In this document: in pieces, positions 1 through 5,252 of the stretch
How the letters are laid out: the number at the start of each line of letters is the position of its first letter
Position numbering within the stretch: the first letter of the stretch is position 1
Source: S15-B10 sp045569115
GTDB taxonomy: Bacteria; Fidelibacterota; Marinisomatia; Marinisomatales; S15-B10
Length of the DNA: 5,252 nucleotides
NCBI GenBank assembly: GCA_045569115.1
Contig: JBJKZS010000103.1
Location: forward strand, 1 to 5,252
Direction: 5' to 3'
Notes under the pieces: generated by a model
Told to the model about the DNA's origin: nothing
Databases searched by the model: none
Seen by the model: the letters and a program-made list of their open reading frames with translations, nothing else
Position numbers and translations under genes: made by a program

Positions 1-753
1 CAAATGCCACAAATGATTAAAATTAATTATTACAGGATTCCAAGTGTTGAACGGTTTAAGGACACCATATACAGGTTTTATATTTTTTAATTCTGATTGA
101 AAAGTTCCAAATATTTTATCCCAGACAATGAAAATCTGACTATAATTTTTATCTATATATTCAGGATTTATGGCATGATGGACACGGTGATGAGATGGAG
201 TGACCAAAATCTTTTCAAGAAAACCAAGTTTATCAATTACCTGTGTATGATACCAAAACTGTAATAAAAGATGCAAAGGACTTAGAATAGCAAAAATTGC
301 AGTAGGAATTCCTAAAAAAGCCGCAGGAAACATGAAAATTGCTGAAAAACGAATTGTGTCAGAAATTGATTGACGCAAGGCGCATGAAAGGTTGAATTCT
401 TCACTGCTATGATGGATAACATGTCTATTCCAAAGGATATTAACTCGATGATTTAATCGGTGCATCCAATAACCAGAGAAATCTTCTACAATAAATGCAA
501 TAATTATCGACAACCAAAGTGGCTCTAGTTTTATAATTGTAAATCTATCTACCATCCAAGAATAACTTATAATCACGATACTAAATTTTATGGCATCCCT
601 TATAATATTTGTCATTCCTGAACTCAAGCTCGAAATCATATCTGTTGATCTATTAATCTTAATACCTTTTCGCTTGGCCACAATGGATTCAAAAAGAATT
701 AGAAAAACAAATATTGGAATTGCAAAATAAAGAGATGTTATATAAAAATTCAT
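1..753 (-). CDS. Sterol desaturase / fatty acid hydroxylase family membrane protein, AGMO-like (3' end beyond window)
   Basis: The reading frame starts at ATG 753-751 and stays open to the left edge (251 codons), so the C-terminus is missing. It carries the histidine clusters of the diiron fatty acid hydroxylase superfamily in the right order: HRLNH at about residues 98-102, RHVIHHSSEEFNLS at 110-123, and SHHRVHH at 187-193, followed by NYSQIFIVWDKIFGTF near 203-218. Hydrophobic segments near residues 3-23, 53-66, 76-90 and 136-165 indicate an integral membrane protein. The HHSSEEFNLS..LRQS stretch and the PVYGVLKPFNTWNP stretch resemble alkylglycerol monooxygenase-type members, which hydroxylate lipid carbons with a diiron centre. 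This comparison is from memory, and the true substrate cannot be read from sequence. An AAGGGG ribosome-binding site lies 5 bases before the ATG. The gene is divergent from the tRNA and NAD genes and is probably unrelated to them. Family assignment is strong; the exact activity is not known. Confidence 0.9.
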   Translation of the reverse strand, partial: MNFYITSLYFAIPIFVFLILFESIVAKRKGIKINRSTDMISSLSSGMTNIIRDAIKFSIVIISYSWMVDRFTIIKLEPLWLSIIIAFIVEDFSGYWMHRLNHRVNILWNRHVIHHSSEEFNLSCALRQSISDTIRFSAIFMFPAAFLGIPTAIFAILSPLHLLLQFWYHTQVIDKLGFLEKILVTPSHHRVHHAINPEYIDKNYSQIFIVWDKIFGTFQSELKNIKPVYGVLKPFNTWNPVIINFNHLWHL

Positions 754-758
754 ATTTA

Positions 759-764
759 CCCCTT
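759..764 (-). promoter_or_regulatory. Ribosome-binding site of the desaturase-like gene
   Basis: On the minus strand the sequence reads AAGGGG, five bases before ATG 753-751. It supports this start codon over later in-frame methionines. Confidence 0.6.
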
Positions 765-772
765 AATACTAG

Positions 773-800
773 AATCTAGAATAAAGGACTAAGTGTTCAA
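773..800 (-). promoter_or_regulatory. Candidate sigma70-type promoter for the desaturase-like gene
   Basis: Read on the minus strand, TTGAAC (800-795) and TAGATT (778-773) are separated by 16 bases and lie just upstream of the ribosome-binding site. The -10 box sits inside a short palindrome, CTAGA-A-TCTAG (769-779). In such AT-rich DNA these matches are only suggestive. The rest of the 754-898 gap shows no reading frame or RNA gene I can support. Confidence 0.3.
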
Positions 801-898
801 CTAAATTAAAAAATAAACTACAGCAGATCAAGACACACCTTCTAGACTGTCTTACTAATTTAATTTAACTCTGAAAAGATTGTCTTATTTTATGCAAA

Positions 899-982
899 GC
901 CCGGGTGGTGAAATTGGTAGACACGCATGGTTCAGGGCCATGTCTCAGCGATGGGGTGCAGGTTCGATTCCTGTTCCGGGCA
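899..982 (+). tRNA. tRNA-Leu (anticodon CAG)
   Basis: A complete cloverleaf of 84 bases can be folded by eye. The acceptor stem is GCCCGGG (899-905) with TCCGGGC (975-981). The D stem is GTG/CAC with a GG-containing loop. The anticodon stem CATGG/CCATG (926-930, 938-942) encloses the loop TTCAGGG, with anticodon CAG at 933-935. The T arm is GCAGG-TTCGATT-CCTGT (958-974). A long variable arm (943-957) that can pair CTCA with TGGG over a GCGA loop is the class II hallmark and agrees with leucine. The discriminator base is A982. The CCA end is not encoded, so it must be added by nucleotidyltransferase. The tRNA reads CUG codons. It is separated from the next gene by about 118 bases. Confidence 0.96.
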
Positions 983-1032
983 CAAAATTAAAAATCTTTT
1001 CCCACTTCTGAATCATAAAAATCAATCAATTA

Positions 1033-1062
1033 TTGTTTGCATTTTAATCATGCTAATATAAA
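1033..1062 (+). promoter_or_regulatory. Candidate promoter of the NAD-biosynthesis cluster
   Basis: TTGTTT (1033-1038) and TATAAA (1057-1062) are separated by 18 bases and lie about 40 bases before the SDR start. This is the best sigma70-like pair between the tRNA and the cluster. An overlapping TAATAT (1054-1059) could serve as an alternative -10. The call rests on motif resemblance alone in AT-rich DNA. Confidence 0.35.
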
Positions 1063-1100
1063 AAGTAAATTATAGGGATATCAAAAATTAATAAATATTG

Positions 1101-1880
1101 ATGAATATAAATTTAACAGGATATAAGGCCATAGTTTGCGGTAGTACCCAAGGAATTGGAAAGGCTACTGCTGAAGAATTAGTCACTCTTGGAGCTACGG
1201 TAACTTTAGTTGCTAGAAATGAAGAAGCATTGATAGCAGTTCGCGACTCACTTAATGGGAATGGGCATCAAGCTGTATGTACTGACTTTGATGATCAAAA
1301 TATTCTTGATGAAAGGATAAATTCTCATGTTAATCGCCATGGTCCATTTCATATTCTTGTTAATAACACTGGAGGACCACCTCCAGGAGAAATCATGAAA
1401 GCTAATAATGAAGAATTAATTGAGGCCTATTCCAAACATCTAATTTGCAATCATATTCTTACAAAGGCCGTTTTGCCAGGGATGAAATCAGATGGATATG
1501 GAAGAATAATTAATGTAATTTCAACTTCAGTAAAAGAACCCATTCCTAACTTAGGTGTATCAAATGTAACTAGAGGGGCGGTAGCAAATTGGGCCAAAAC
1601 CTTATCTCGCGAAGTATCCTCTTTTGGTATCACAGTTAACAACATACTGCCAGGAGCTACAAATACAGCACGTCTAAAGTCAATTATATCAGAGATTGCT
1701 TCTAAACAAGATTCAAATTCAAAAACGATAGAGAATGAAATGAAAAATAAAATACCAGCAAGACGGATAGCACAACCAGAGGAAATAGCATATGCTATTG
1801 CATTTCTAGCTTCGCCGGCAGCCTCTTACATCAATGGCATAAATCTTCCAGTTGATGGAGGCAAACTGATGTGCCTTTAA
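1101..1880 (+). CDS. SDR-family (FabG-like) protein with degenerate catalytic residues
   Basis: This 259-residue protein has the Rossmann fold of short-chain dehydrogenases/reductases. The cofactor-binding motif GSTQGIG is at residues 14-20, VARN at 37-40 (the Arg favours NADP(H)), NNTGG at 88-92, LPG at 183-185 and the C-terminal VDGG near 252-255. Length is normal for a classical SDR. The active site is not normal. Ser141 is kept, but the Tyr-x-x-x-Lys position reads Ser154-Asn-Val-Thr-Arg158, and the usual tetrad Asn appears as His113. This fits a known SDR-like group lacking a perfect catalytic tetrad, so activity cannot be assumed. ATG 1101 was chosen; a TTG directly before it (1098) could add one residue. 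No close Shine-Dalgarno is seen (AGGGA at 1074-1078 is too distant). The gene overlaps nadC by 10 bases, which implies co-transcription and possibly a role in kynurenine or NAD metabolism. Fold assignment is firm; function is unknown. Confidence 0.88.
   Translation: MNINLTGYKAIVCGSTQGIGKATAEELVTLGATVTLVARNEEALIAVRDSLNGNGHQAVCTDFDDQNILDERINSHVNRHGPFHILVNNTGGPPPGEIMKANNEELIEAYSKHLICNHILTKAVLPGMKSDGYGRIINVISTSVKEPIPNLGVSNVTRGAVANWAKTLSREVSSFGITVNNILPGATNTARLKSIISEIASKQDSNSKTIENEMKNKIPARRIAQPEEIAYAIAFLASPAASYINGINLPVDGGKLMCL
1857..1861 (+). promoter_or_regulatory. Ribosome-binding site of nadC inside the SDR gene
   Basis: GGAGG lies nine bases before GTG 1871 and is formed by the codons for the conserved Asp-Gly-Gly of the SDR. 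It decides the nadC start, because no in-frame ATG occurs between 1871 and the first conserved residues. Confidence 0.7.
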
Positions 1881-2764
1881 TAAAAGAAAAATCTAACTTA
1901 AAACGAATTCAATTCGACCAGATACTATCCCTAGATGGCGAATGGGTTAGGAATCAAGTACTTCGTTTCTTCTCTGAAGATGCTCCATATGGAGACTTGA
2001 CGACAGAATCCTTTATCCCTCCTGAAGACATAGGAGAAGCTGAAATTATAGCTTGCGAAAATGCTGTATTCTCTGGCGCTGAAGTTCTCCGCCATTGTTT
2101 TGCTGATTTATCAAAGGTTAAACTACTCGTTAATGATGGAAATATTGTTGAGGAAGGGACTACGTTGGCTGTAATTGAAGGATCTGTTAGAGATATATTA
2201 ACGAGAGAGAGAGTTGTATTAAACTTAATGCAAAGGTTATGTGGTATTGCTACAAATGTGAAGAAATATGTTGATGTATCAGCTCCTCCAGAGTTTATTA
2301 TACTTGATACTAGAAAAACAACGCCTGGATTAAGACGTTTAGAAAAATATGCTGTAGCATGTGGAGGAGCTTATAATCATCGGATGGATTTATCATCAGC
2401 TATTCTTATTAAGGATAATCACATTGCAGCGGCTGGAGGATTAAAGAATGCTGAGGCTTTTACACGAAGTATTCACCCAAAAATTCCTGTCGAACTTGAG
2501 GTTGACTCAATTGTTCAAATTGAAGAATCAAAAGATATTGAGTTGGATGGCTTTCTACTAGATAACATGACACCTGATGAAACTGAAGCTTGTGTTAAAT
2601 TAATACGTAAATTTAAAGATGGGGATTCAATATTTATTGAATCTTCCGGATCAATAACACTTGAAACACTACCAAACTATGTGTGGACAGGCATAGATGC
2701 AGTTTCCATTGGTGCTCTAACCAATCAAGCTAATAGTATCGATATAAAATTAGAATTAAGATAA
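1871..2764 (+). CDS. nadC: Quinolinate phosphoribosyltransferase (nicotinate-nucleotide pyrophosphorylase, decarboxylating)
   Basis: NadC converts quinolinate and PRPP to nicotinate mononucleotide, CO2 and pyrophosphate, the entry into the NAD core pathway, in the cytoplasm. The 297 residues show the family signature throughout: EDAPYGDLTT (36-45) at the N-terminal domain, LTRERVVLNLMQRLCGIAT (110-128), DTRKTTPGLRRLEKYA (146-161), GGAYNHRMDL (165-174), LIKDNHI (179-185), VELEVDS (207-213), LLDNM (229-233), ESSGSI (257-262) and IDAVSIGALT (275-284). The basic residues Arg148, Lys149, His170, Arg171 and Lys181 and the acidic Glu210 and Asp231 sit where the family binds substrate and PRPP. Length is slightly above the usual 275-290 because of an N-terminal extension of about 20 residues. 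The start is GTG 1871, overlapping the SDR end and preceded by GGAGG. Close coupling to the dioxygenase gene shows that quinolinate here probably comes from tryptophan rather than from aspartate via NadA/NadB. Confidence 0.97.
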   Translation: MPLIKEKSNLKRIQFDQILSLDGEWVRNQVLRFFSEDAPYGDLTTESFIPPEDIGEAEIIACENAVFSGAEVLRHCFADLSKVKLLVNDGNIVEEGTTLAVIEGSVRDILTRERVVLNLMQRLCGIATNVKKYVDVSAPPEFIILDTRKTTPGLRRLEKYAVACGGAYNHRMDLSSAILIKDNHIAAAGGLKNAEAFTRSIHPKIPVELEVDSIVQIEESKDIELDGFLLDNMTPDETEACVKLIRKFKDGDSIFIESSGSITLETLPNYVWTGIDAVSIGALTNQANSIDIKLELR

Positions 2765-2797
2765 TATATTTATGATAGTTAAAAACATCAGAAAAAA

Positions 2798-2803
2798 AGA
2801 AGG
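2798..2803 (+). promoter_or_regulatory. Ribosome-binding site of the dioxygenase gene
   Basis: AGAAGG lies nine bases before ATG 2813 within the 48-base gap after nadC, and supports that start. Confidence 0.55.
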
Positions 2804-2812
2804 TAAGAAAAC

Positions 2813-3331
2813 ATGGTAAAAATACCACTTCCAATAAATATTAAAGAATGGATTGATAATAACCGTGAACTTTTAAAACCACCTGTGGGTAATAAATGTA
2901 TTTATGAAGATTCTGAATTTATTGTGATGGTTGTTGGTGGACCAAATGCTCGCAAAGACTACCATTATGAAGAAGGAGAAGAATTTTTCTTCCAGATCGA
3001 AGGTGATATTAATTTAAAAATAATTACAAATAACGAACAGAAAGATATTCCTATTCGAGAAGGAGAAATATTTCTTCTACCACCTAGGACTCCACATTCT
3101 CCCCAACGTCCTGAAAATACCATTGGTATTGTTATTGAGCGTAAGCGAAATCCAGGTGAACAAGATGCTTTCATGTGGTTTTGTGACAATTGCAATTTCA
3201 AACTATACGAAGAATTTTTTCAGTTAAATAATATTGTCGATGATCTACCACCTATTCTGAATCGTTTCTGGGAAAATCAAGAATATCGAACCTGCAATGA
3301 TTGTGGTGATATAATGGCGAAGCCTGATTGA
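2813..3331 (+). CDS. nbaC: 3-hydroxyanthranilate 3,4-dioxygenase
   Basis: The enzyme opens the ring of 3-hydroxyanthranilate with O2 to give 2-amino-3-carboxymuconate semialdehyde, which closes spontaneously to quinolinate. The 172-residue cupin matches bacterial members in length (about 174). The catalytic iron ligands His51, Glu57 and His95 are present, together with substrate-site residues Arg47, Arg99 and Glu110. The PPRTPHSPQRP stretch (90-100) is a strong family marker. Two CxxC pairs, Cys124/Cys127 and Cys161/Cys164, form the second rubredoxin-like iron site that bacterial homodimeric enzymes have and the longer animal enzymes lack. The protein is cytosolic, with no signal or membrane segment. 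It follows nadC by 48 bases and probably shares its transcript. It is complete and looks functional. The symbol nbaC is used by analogy with characterised bacterial genes. Confidence 0.97.
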   Translation: MVKIPLPINIKEWIDNNRELLKPPVGNKCIYEDSEFIVMVVGGPNARKDYHYEEGEEFFFQIEGDINLKIITNNEQKDIPIREGEIFLLPPRTPHSPQRPENTIGIVIERKRNPGEQDAFMWFCDNCNFKLYEEFFQLNNIVDDLPPILNRFWENQEYRTCNDCGDIMAKPD

Positions 3332-3333
3332 AG

Positions 3334-3375
3334 TATTAGTTTGCTAAATGAAAAAATTTAGAGAAGAAACTAATA
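3334..3375 (+). repeat. Two-tier inverted repeat after the dioxygenase gene (proximal hairpin)
   Basis: TATTAGTTT (3334-3342) is perfectly complementary to AAACTAATA (3367-3375). Nested inside, CTAAAT (3344-3349) pairs with ATTTAG (3356-3361) around a GAAAAA loop. This gives 15 base pairs in two stems split by an asymmetric internal loop (1 base versus 5). The stems are AT-rich. No run of Ts follows, so this does not look like a standard intrinsic terminator. Confidence 0.5.
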
Positions 3376-3403
3376 TGGTCATTTTGAATAGTTGGCAAAC
3401 TAA
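3336..3403 (+). repeat. Alternative long-range inverted repeat (competing stem)
   Basis: TTAGTTTGC (3336-3344) is perfectly complementary to GCAAACTAA (3395-3403). The stem can extend inward by T-G, A-T and A-T pairs (3345-3347 with 3392-3394) to 12 pairs. The left arm is the same segment used by the proximal hairpin, so the two folds exclude each other. The right arms share AAACTAA, repeated with a 30-base period (3367 and 3397). Confidence 0.45.
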
Positions 3404-3427
3404 ATGTTTTCAACATTAATTTTGTTT
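3403..3427 (+). terminator. Weak terminator-like hairpin before kynU
   Basis: AATGTT (3403-3408) and AACATT (3412-3417) form a perfect 6-pair stem with a TTC loop, followed by the T-rich AATTTTGTTT. The stem has only two G-C pairs, so termination here would be inefficient, if it occurs at all. It could end or attenuate the upstream transcript. Confidence 0.22.
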
Positions 3428-3486
3428 AAACCAATTAAACCCTCATTTTAATAATGGTTTTATATTACAAAATATAAATAAGTACT

Positions 3487-3531
3487 ATGTTTTCATTAGG
3501 ATGGGTCTCTTCTAATCATTTGATGATATGA
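3487..3531 (+). other. Possible 14-codon leader reading frame overlapping the kynU start
   Basis: ATG 3487 opens a frame reading MFSLGWVSSNHLMI and ending in TGA 3529-3531. That stop overlaps the kynU start as ATGA, an arrangement that often couples translation. It includes one Trp codon. There is no clear Shine-Dalgarno before ATG 3487, and short frames like this are common by chance. It is offered as a candidate because kynU itself also lacks a nearby ribosome-binding site. Confidence 0.2.
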
Positions 3532-4796
3532 CTAATTTTAAAAAAGGGAAGAGTTTTGCTGAACGCTTAGACTTAGAGGATCCTTTAGCACAATATAGAG
3601 AAAATTTTCACATACCTAAATCTCAGAATGGTAATGATGTTATATACTTTTTGGGTAATTCTCTTGGTTTACAACCTAAAGGTGCCATTGATGCAGTTAT
3701 GGAAGAGATGAAAAAATGGCGTTTCATTGCGGCCAAAGGACATAATCAAGGAAAAAGACCATGGTCTATTTATGAAAAAAATTTAAATAAGGATTTGGCA
3801 TATATAGTAGGTGGATTAGACTCAGAAGTCGTTGCAATGAATTCGCTCACAGTTAATTTACACTTACTTATGATAACATTCTATCGCCCATCAACTGAAC
3901 GATATAAAATATTAATTGAAGAAAATGCATTCCCTTCTGATCAATATGCAATAGCATCACAACTGCAATTTCATGGCTATGATCCTAAAGATGGCATTAT
4001 ACAACTAAAAGGAAGGGAGGGAGAAAAAACAATCCGCCATGAAGATATTTTGGACATTATTGAAAAAGAAGGTGATTCTATAGCATTAATACTTCTGGGT
4101 GGAATTAATTACTATTCGGGACAATTATTTAATATTAAAGAAATAACTAATACAGGTAGGAGAAAAGGATGTATCGTTGGTTTTGATTTAGCACATGCTG
4201 CCGGAAATGCTGAACTTATGCTTCATAACTGGAATGTAGATTTTGCTGCATGGTGTAATTATAAATACTTAAATGGTGGACCTGGAAGTATAGCTTCTGT
4301 TTTCATTCATGAACGGCACAATTTTGATACTGACATTCCACGGTTAGCTGGGTGGTGGGGACATGACAGAGAATCAAGGTTTAAAATGCCATCCAAATTT
4401 AAACCTCTTCCAGGAGCTGAAGGATGGCAGGTAAGTAATACAAATATACTATCAGCAGCATCACTTATTCCTTCTCTTGGTATTTTTAAAGCATCAGGCA
4501 TGAGTAAATTGAGAGAAAAAAGTCTCAAAATGACAGGCTACTTGGAATTCTTACTTGATGATCTCAATTCAAATAAAATTTTTGAAATAATAACACCTAG
4601 GAATGAAAAAGAGCGAGGTTGCCAACTTTCACTTTTATTTGATTCAAATGGAAAGGAAGTTTTTCAACAACTAAATGCAAATAATGTGATCTGCGATTAC
4701 CGAGAACCTGACTTAATTCGATTCGCCCCTGTACCTCTATATAATTCATTTAATGAAATCTATAAATTTGCAGGAATCTTAAAAGGCCTAATTTAA
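3528..4796 (+). CDS. kynU: Kynureninase
   Basis: This PLP-dependent hydrolase cleaves 3-hydroxykynurenine (or kynurenine) to 3-hydroxyanthranilate (or anthranilate) and alanine. The 422-residue protein is full length and carries the family motifs in order: FLGNSLGLQPKG (41-52), TVNLH (108-112), FPSD (136-139), the PLP-binding FDLAHAAGN (219-227) with Asp220 and His223, NYKYLNGGPGS (244-254) with the Schiff-base lysine Lys246, AGWWGH (274-279), GWQVSNTNI (299-307), and the C-terminal DYREPDLIRFAPVPLYNSF (390-408) with the carboxylate-binding arginine. The 3-hydroxy substrate is favoured because KMO and the dioxygenase are its neighbours. ATG 3528 was chosen because upstream in-frame ATG 3501 meets a stop after four codons. 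AGGATGGG at 3498-3505 is too far upstream to be its ribosome-binding site. The 196-base gap before it may hold its own regulation. The kmo start follows the stop codon directly. Confidence 0.97.
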   Translation: MTNFKKGKSFAERLDLEDPLAQYRENFHIPKSQNGNDVIYFLGNSLGLQPKGAIDAVMEEMKKWRFIAAKGHNQGKRPWSIYEKNLNKDLAYIVGGLDSEVVAMNSLTVNLHLLMITFYRPSTERYKILIEENAFPSDQYAIASQLQFHGYDPKDGIIQLKGREGEKTIRHEDILDIIEKEGDSIALILLGGINYYSGQLFNIKEITNTGRRKGCIVGFDLAHAAGNAELMLHNWNVDFAAWCNYKYLNGGPGSIASVFIHERHNFDTDIPRLAGWWGHDRESRFKMPSKFKPLPGAEGWQVSNTNILSAASLIPSLGIFKASGMSKLREKSLKMTGYLEFLLDDLNSNKIFEIITPRNEKERGCQLSLLFDSNGKEVFQQLNANNVICDYREPDLIRFAPVPLYNSFNEIYKFAGILKGLI

Positions 4797-5252
4797 TTGG
4801 CTATATCAAAAAAAAAAGAAATCCTCATTGTCGGCGCGGGCTTAGTTGGACCAATTCTTTCACTCTTTCTTGCTAAGCGAAACTACTCTTGCACAATAAT
4901 CGAAGGTCGAAATGATATGAGGTTAAAAAAGGTTTCAGATGGAAGATCTATTAACCTAGCTATTTCAGAAAGGGGACTACATGCTTTAAATCAAGTTGGT
5001 ATAAAAGAATCTGTACTTAAAGAAGCAATACCTTTGAAAGGACGTCTTATCCATAATTTTAATGAGCAAACATCTTTTCAACAATATGGTCAGAATAAGA
5101 ATGAAGTAATATATTCTATCTCAAGATCAAAATTAAATAATTTTCTATTATCATCATCAGAAAAAACTGGTAAAGTAAAAATTTTTTTCAATGAGAAATG
5201 TTTAGACGCAGATTTAATTGCTGGGAACGTTAAACATAAAAATAAACTGACG
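4797..5252 (+). CDS. kmo: Kynurenine 3-monooxygenase, N-terminal part (continues past window)
   Basis: This FAD-dependent hydroxylase converts L-kynurenine to 3-hydroxykynurenine with NADPH and O2. Only the first 152 codons are present, and the frame is open at the right edge. The FAD-binding ILIVGAGLVGPILS (9-22) carries the GxGxxG turn (Gly13, Gly15, Gly18). It is followed by the acidic end of the second strand (IIEGRND, 34-40), the KMO-specific GRSINLAISERG (49-60) with the substrate-contacting region, a KGRLIH segment and SISRSKLNNFLL, which matches the family's conserved arginine-leucine-asparagine stretch. The only plausible start is TTG 4797, immediately after the kynU stop, because no ATG or GTG precedes the FAD motif. 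AAAGG (4782-4786) lies ten bases upstream. Ten consecutive A residues (4808-4817) encode the Lys run near the start. Zero spacing from kynU implies a shared transcript and coupled translation. Confidence 0.94.
   Translation, partial: MAISKKKEILIVGAGLVGPILSLFLAKRNYSCTIIEGRNDMRLKKVSDGRSINLAISERGLHALNQVGIKESVLKEAIPLKGRLIHNFNEQTSFQQYGQNKNEVIYSISRSKLNNFLLSSSEKTGKVKIFFNEKCLDADLIAGNVKHKNKLT

Noticed and set aside
864..891. Promoter for the tRNA, TTTAAC with TATTTT and a 16-base spacer
   Set aside because: Both boxes match the consensus poorly and such pairs are frequent in this AT-rich gap; a promoter must exist nearby but I cannot place it.
899..982. tRNA 3' end as an integration (att) site of a mobile island
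   Set aside because: No second copy of the tRNA 3' end, no integrase and no mobile-element gene is visible in the window; the flanking genes are ordinary metabolic genes.
1451..1645. Minus-strand open frame of 64 codons inside the SDR gene
   Set aside because: It lies antisense to a well-supported coding region and shows no recognisable motif.
2965..3201. Minus-strand open frame of 78 codons inside the dioxygenase gene
   Set aside because: It is antisense to the conserved cupin core and its composition looks like a by-product of the opposite-strand codons.
3450..3480. AT-rich stretch upstream of kynU as a dedicated promoter
   Set aside because: Several overlapping -10-like hexamers occur, but none has a convincing partner -35 box, so no single promoter can be supported.
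3501..3515. In-frame ATG upstream of kynU as an alternative start
   Set aside because: It is preceded by weak purine-rich sequence, but the frame meets TAA after four codons, so it cannot extend kynU.
4307..4528. Minus-strand open frame of 73 codons inside kynU
   Set aside because: It is antisense to conserved kynureninase motifs, with no ribosome-binding site and no family resemblance.

Overview
The window is an AT-rich bacterial segment centred on a plus-strand cluster for de novo NAD synthesis from tryptophan by the kynurenine route. The gene set, the family flavour of the proteins (an AGMO-like membrane hydroxylase, a eukaryote-type kynureninase/KMO pair) and the low GC content suggest Bacteroidota or a related FCB lineage, for example a marine AT-rich group. 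This is an inference. Clear Shine-Dalgarno-like sequences ahead of three genes are less typical of Bacteroidota, so the placement is weak.

Layout. Positions 1-753 (minus strand) hold most of a sterol desaturase/fatty acid hydroxylase family membrane protein; its 3' end lies beyond the left edge. A short divergent region (754-898) carries its candidate promoter. A tRNA-Leu(CAG) occupies 899-982. After a promoter-like region (983-1100) the plus-strand cluster runs to the right edge: an SDR-family protein with a degenerate active site (1101-1880), quinolinate phosphoribosyltransferase nadC (1871-2764, overlapping the SDR by 10 bases), 3-hydroxyanthranilate 3,4-dioxygenase (2813-3331), a 196-base gap with unusual inverted repeats (3332-3527), kynureninase kynU (3528-4796) and the first 152 codons of kynurenine 3-monooxygenase kmo (4797 to the edge).

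How the genes work together. KMO converts L-kynurenine to 3-hydroxykynurenine. KynU cleaves this to 3-hydroxyanthranilate and alanine. The dioxygenase opens the ring to 2-amino-3-carboxymuconate semialdehyde, which cyclises spontaneously to quinolinate. NadC then makes nicotinate mononucleotide. Gene order is roughly the reverse of reaction order. The presence of nadC, and of no visible ACMS decarboxylase, points to NAD biosynthesis rather than tryptophan catabolism. Tryptophan 2,3-dioxygenase and kynurenine formamidase are not in the window. The role of the SDR is unknown.

The most unusual things seen are the SDR, in which the catalytic Tyr and Lys are replaced, and the dioxygenase-kynU gap, which can fold into two mutually exclusive stems and contains a 14-codon reading frame overlapping the kynU start.
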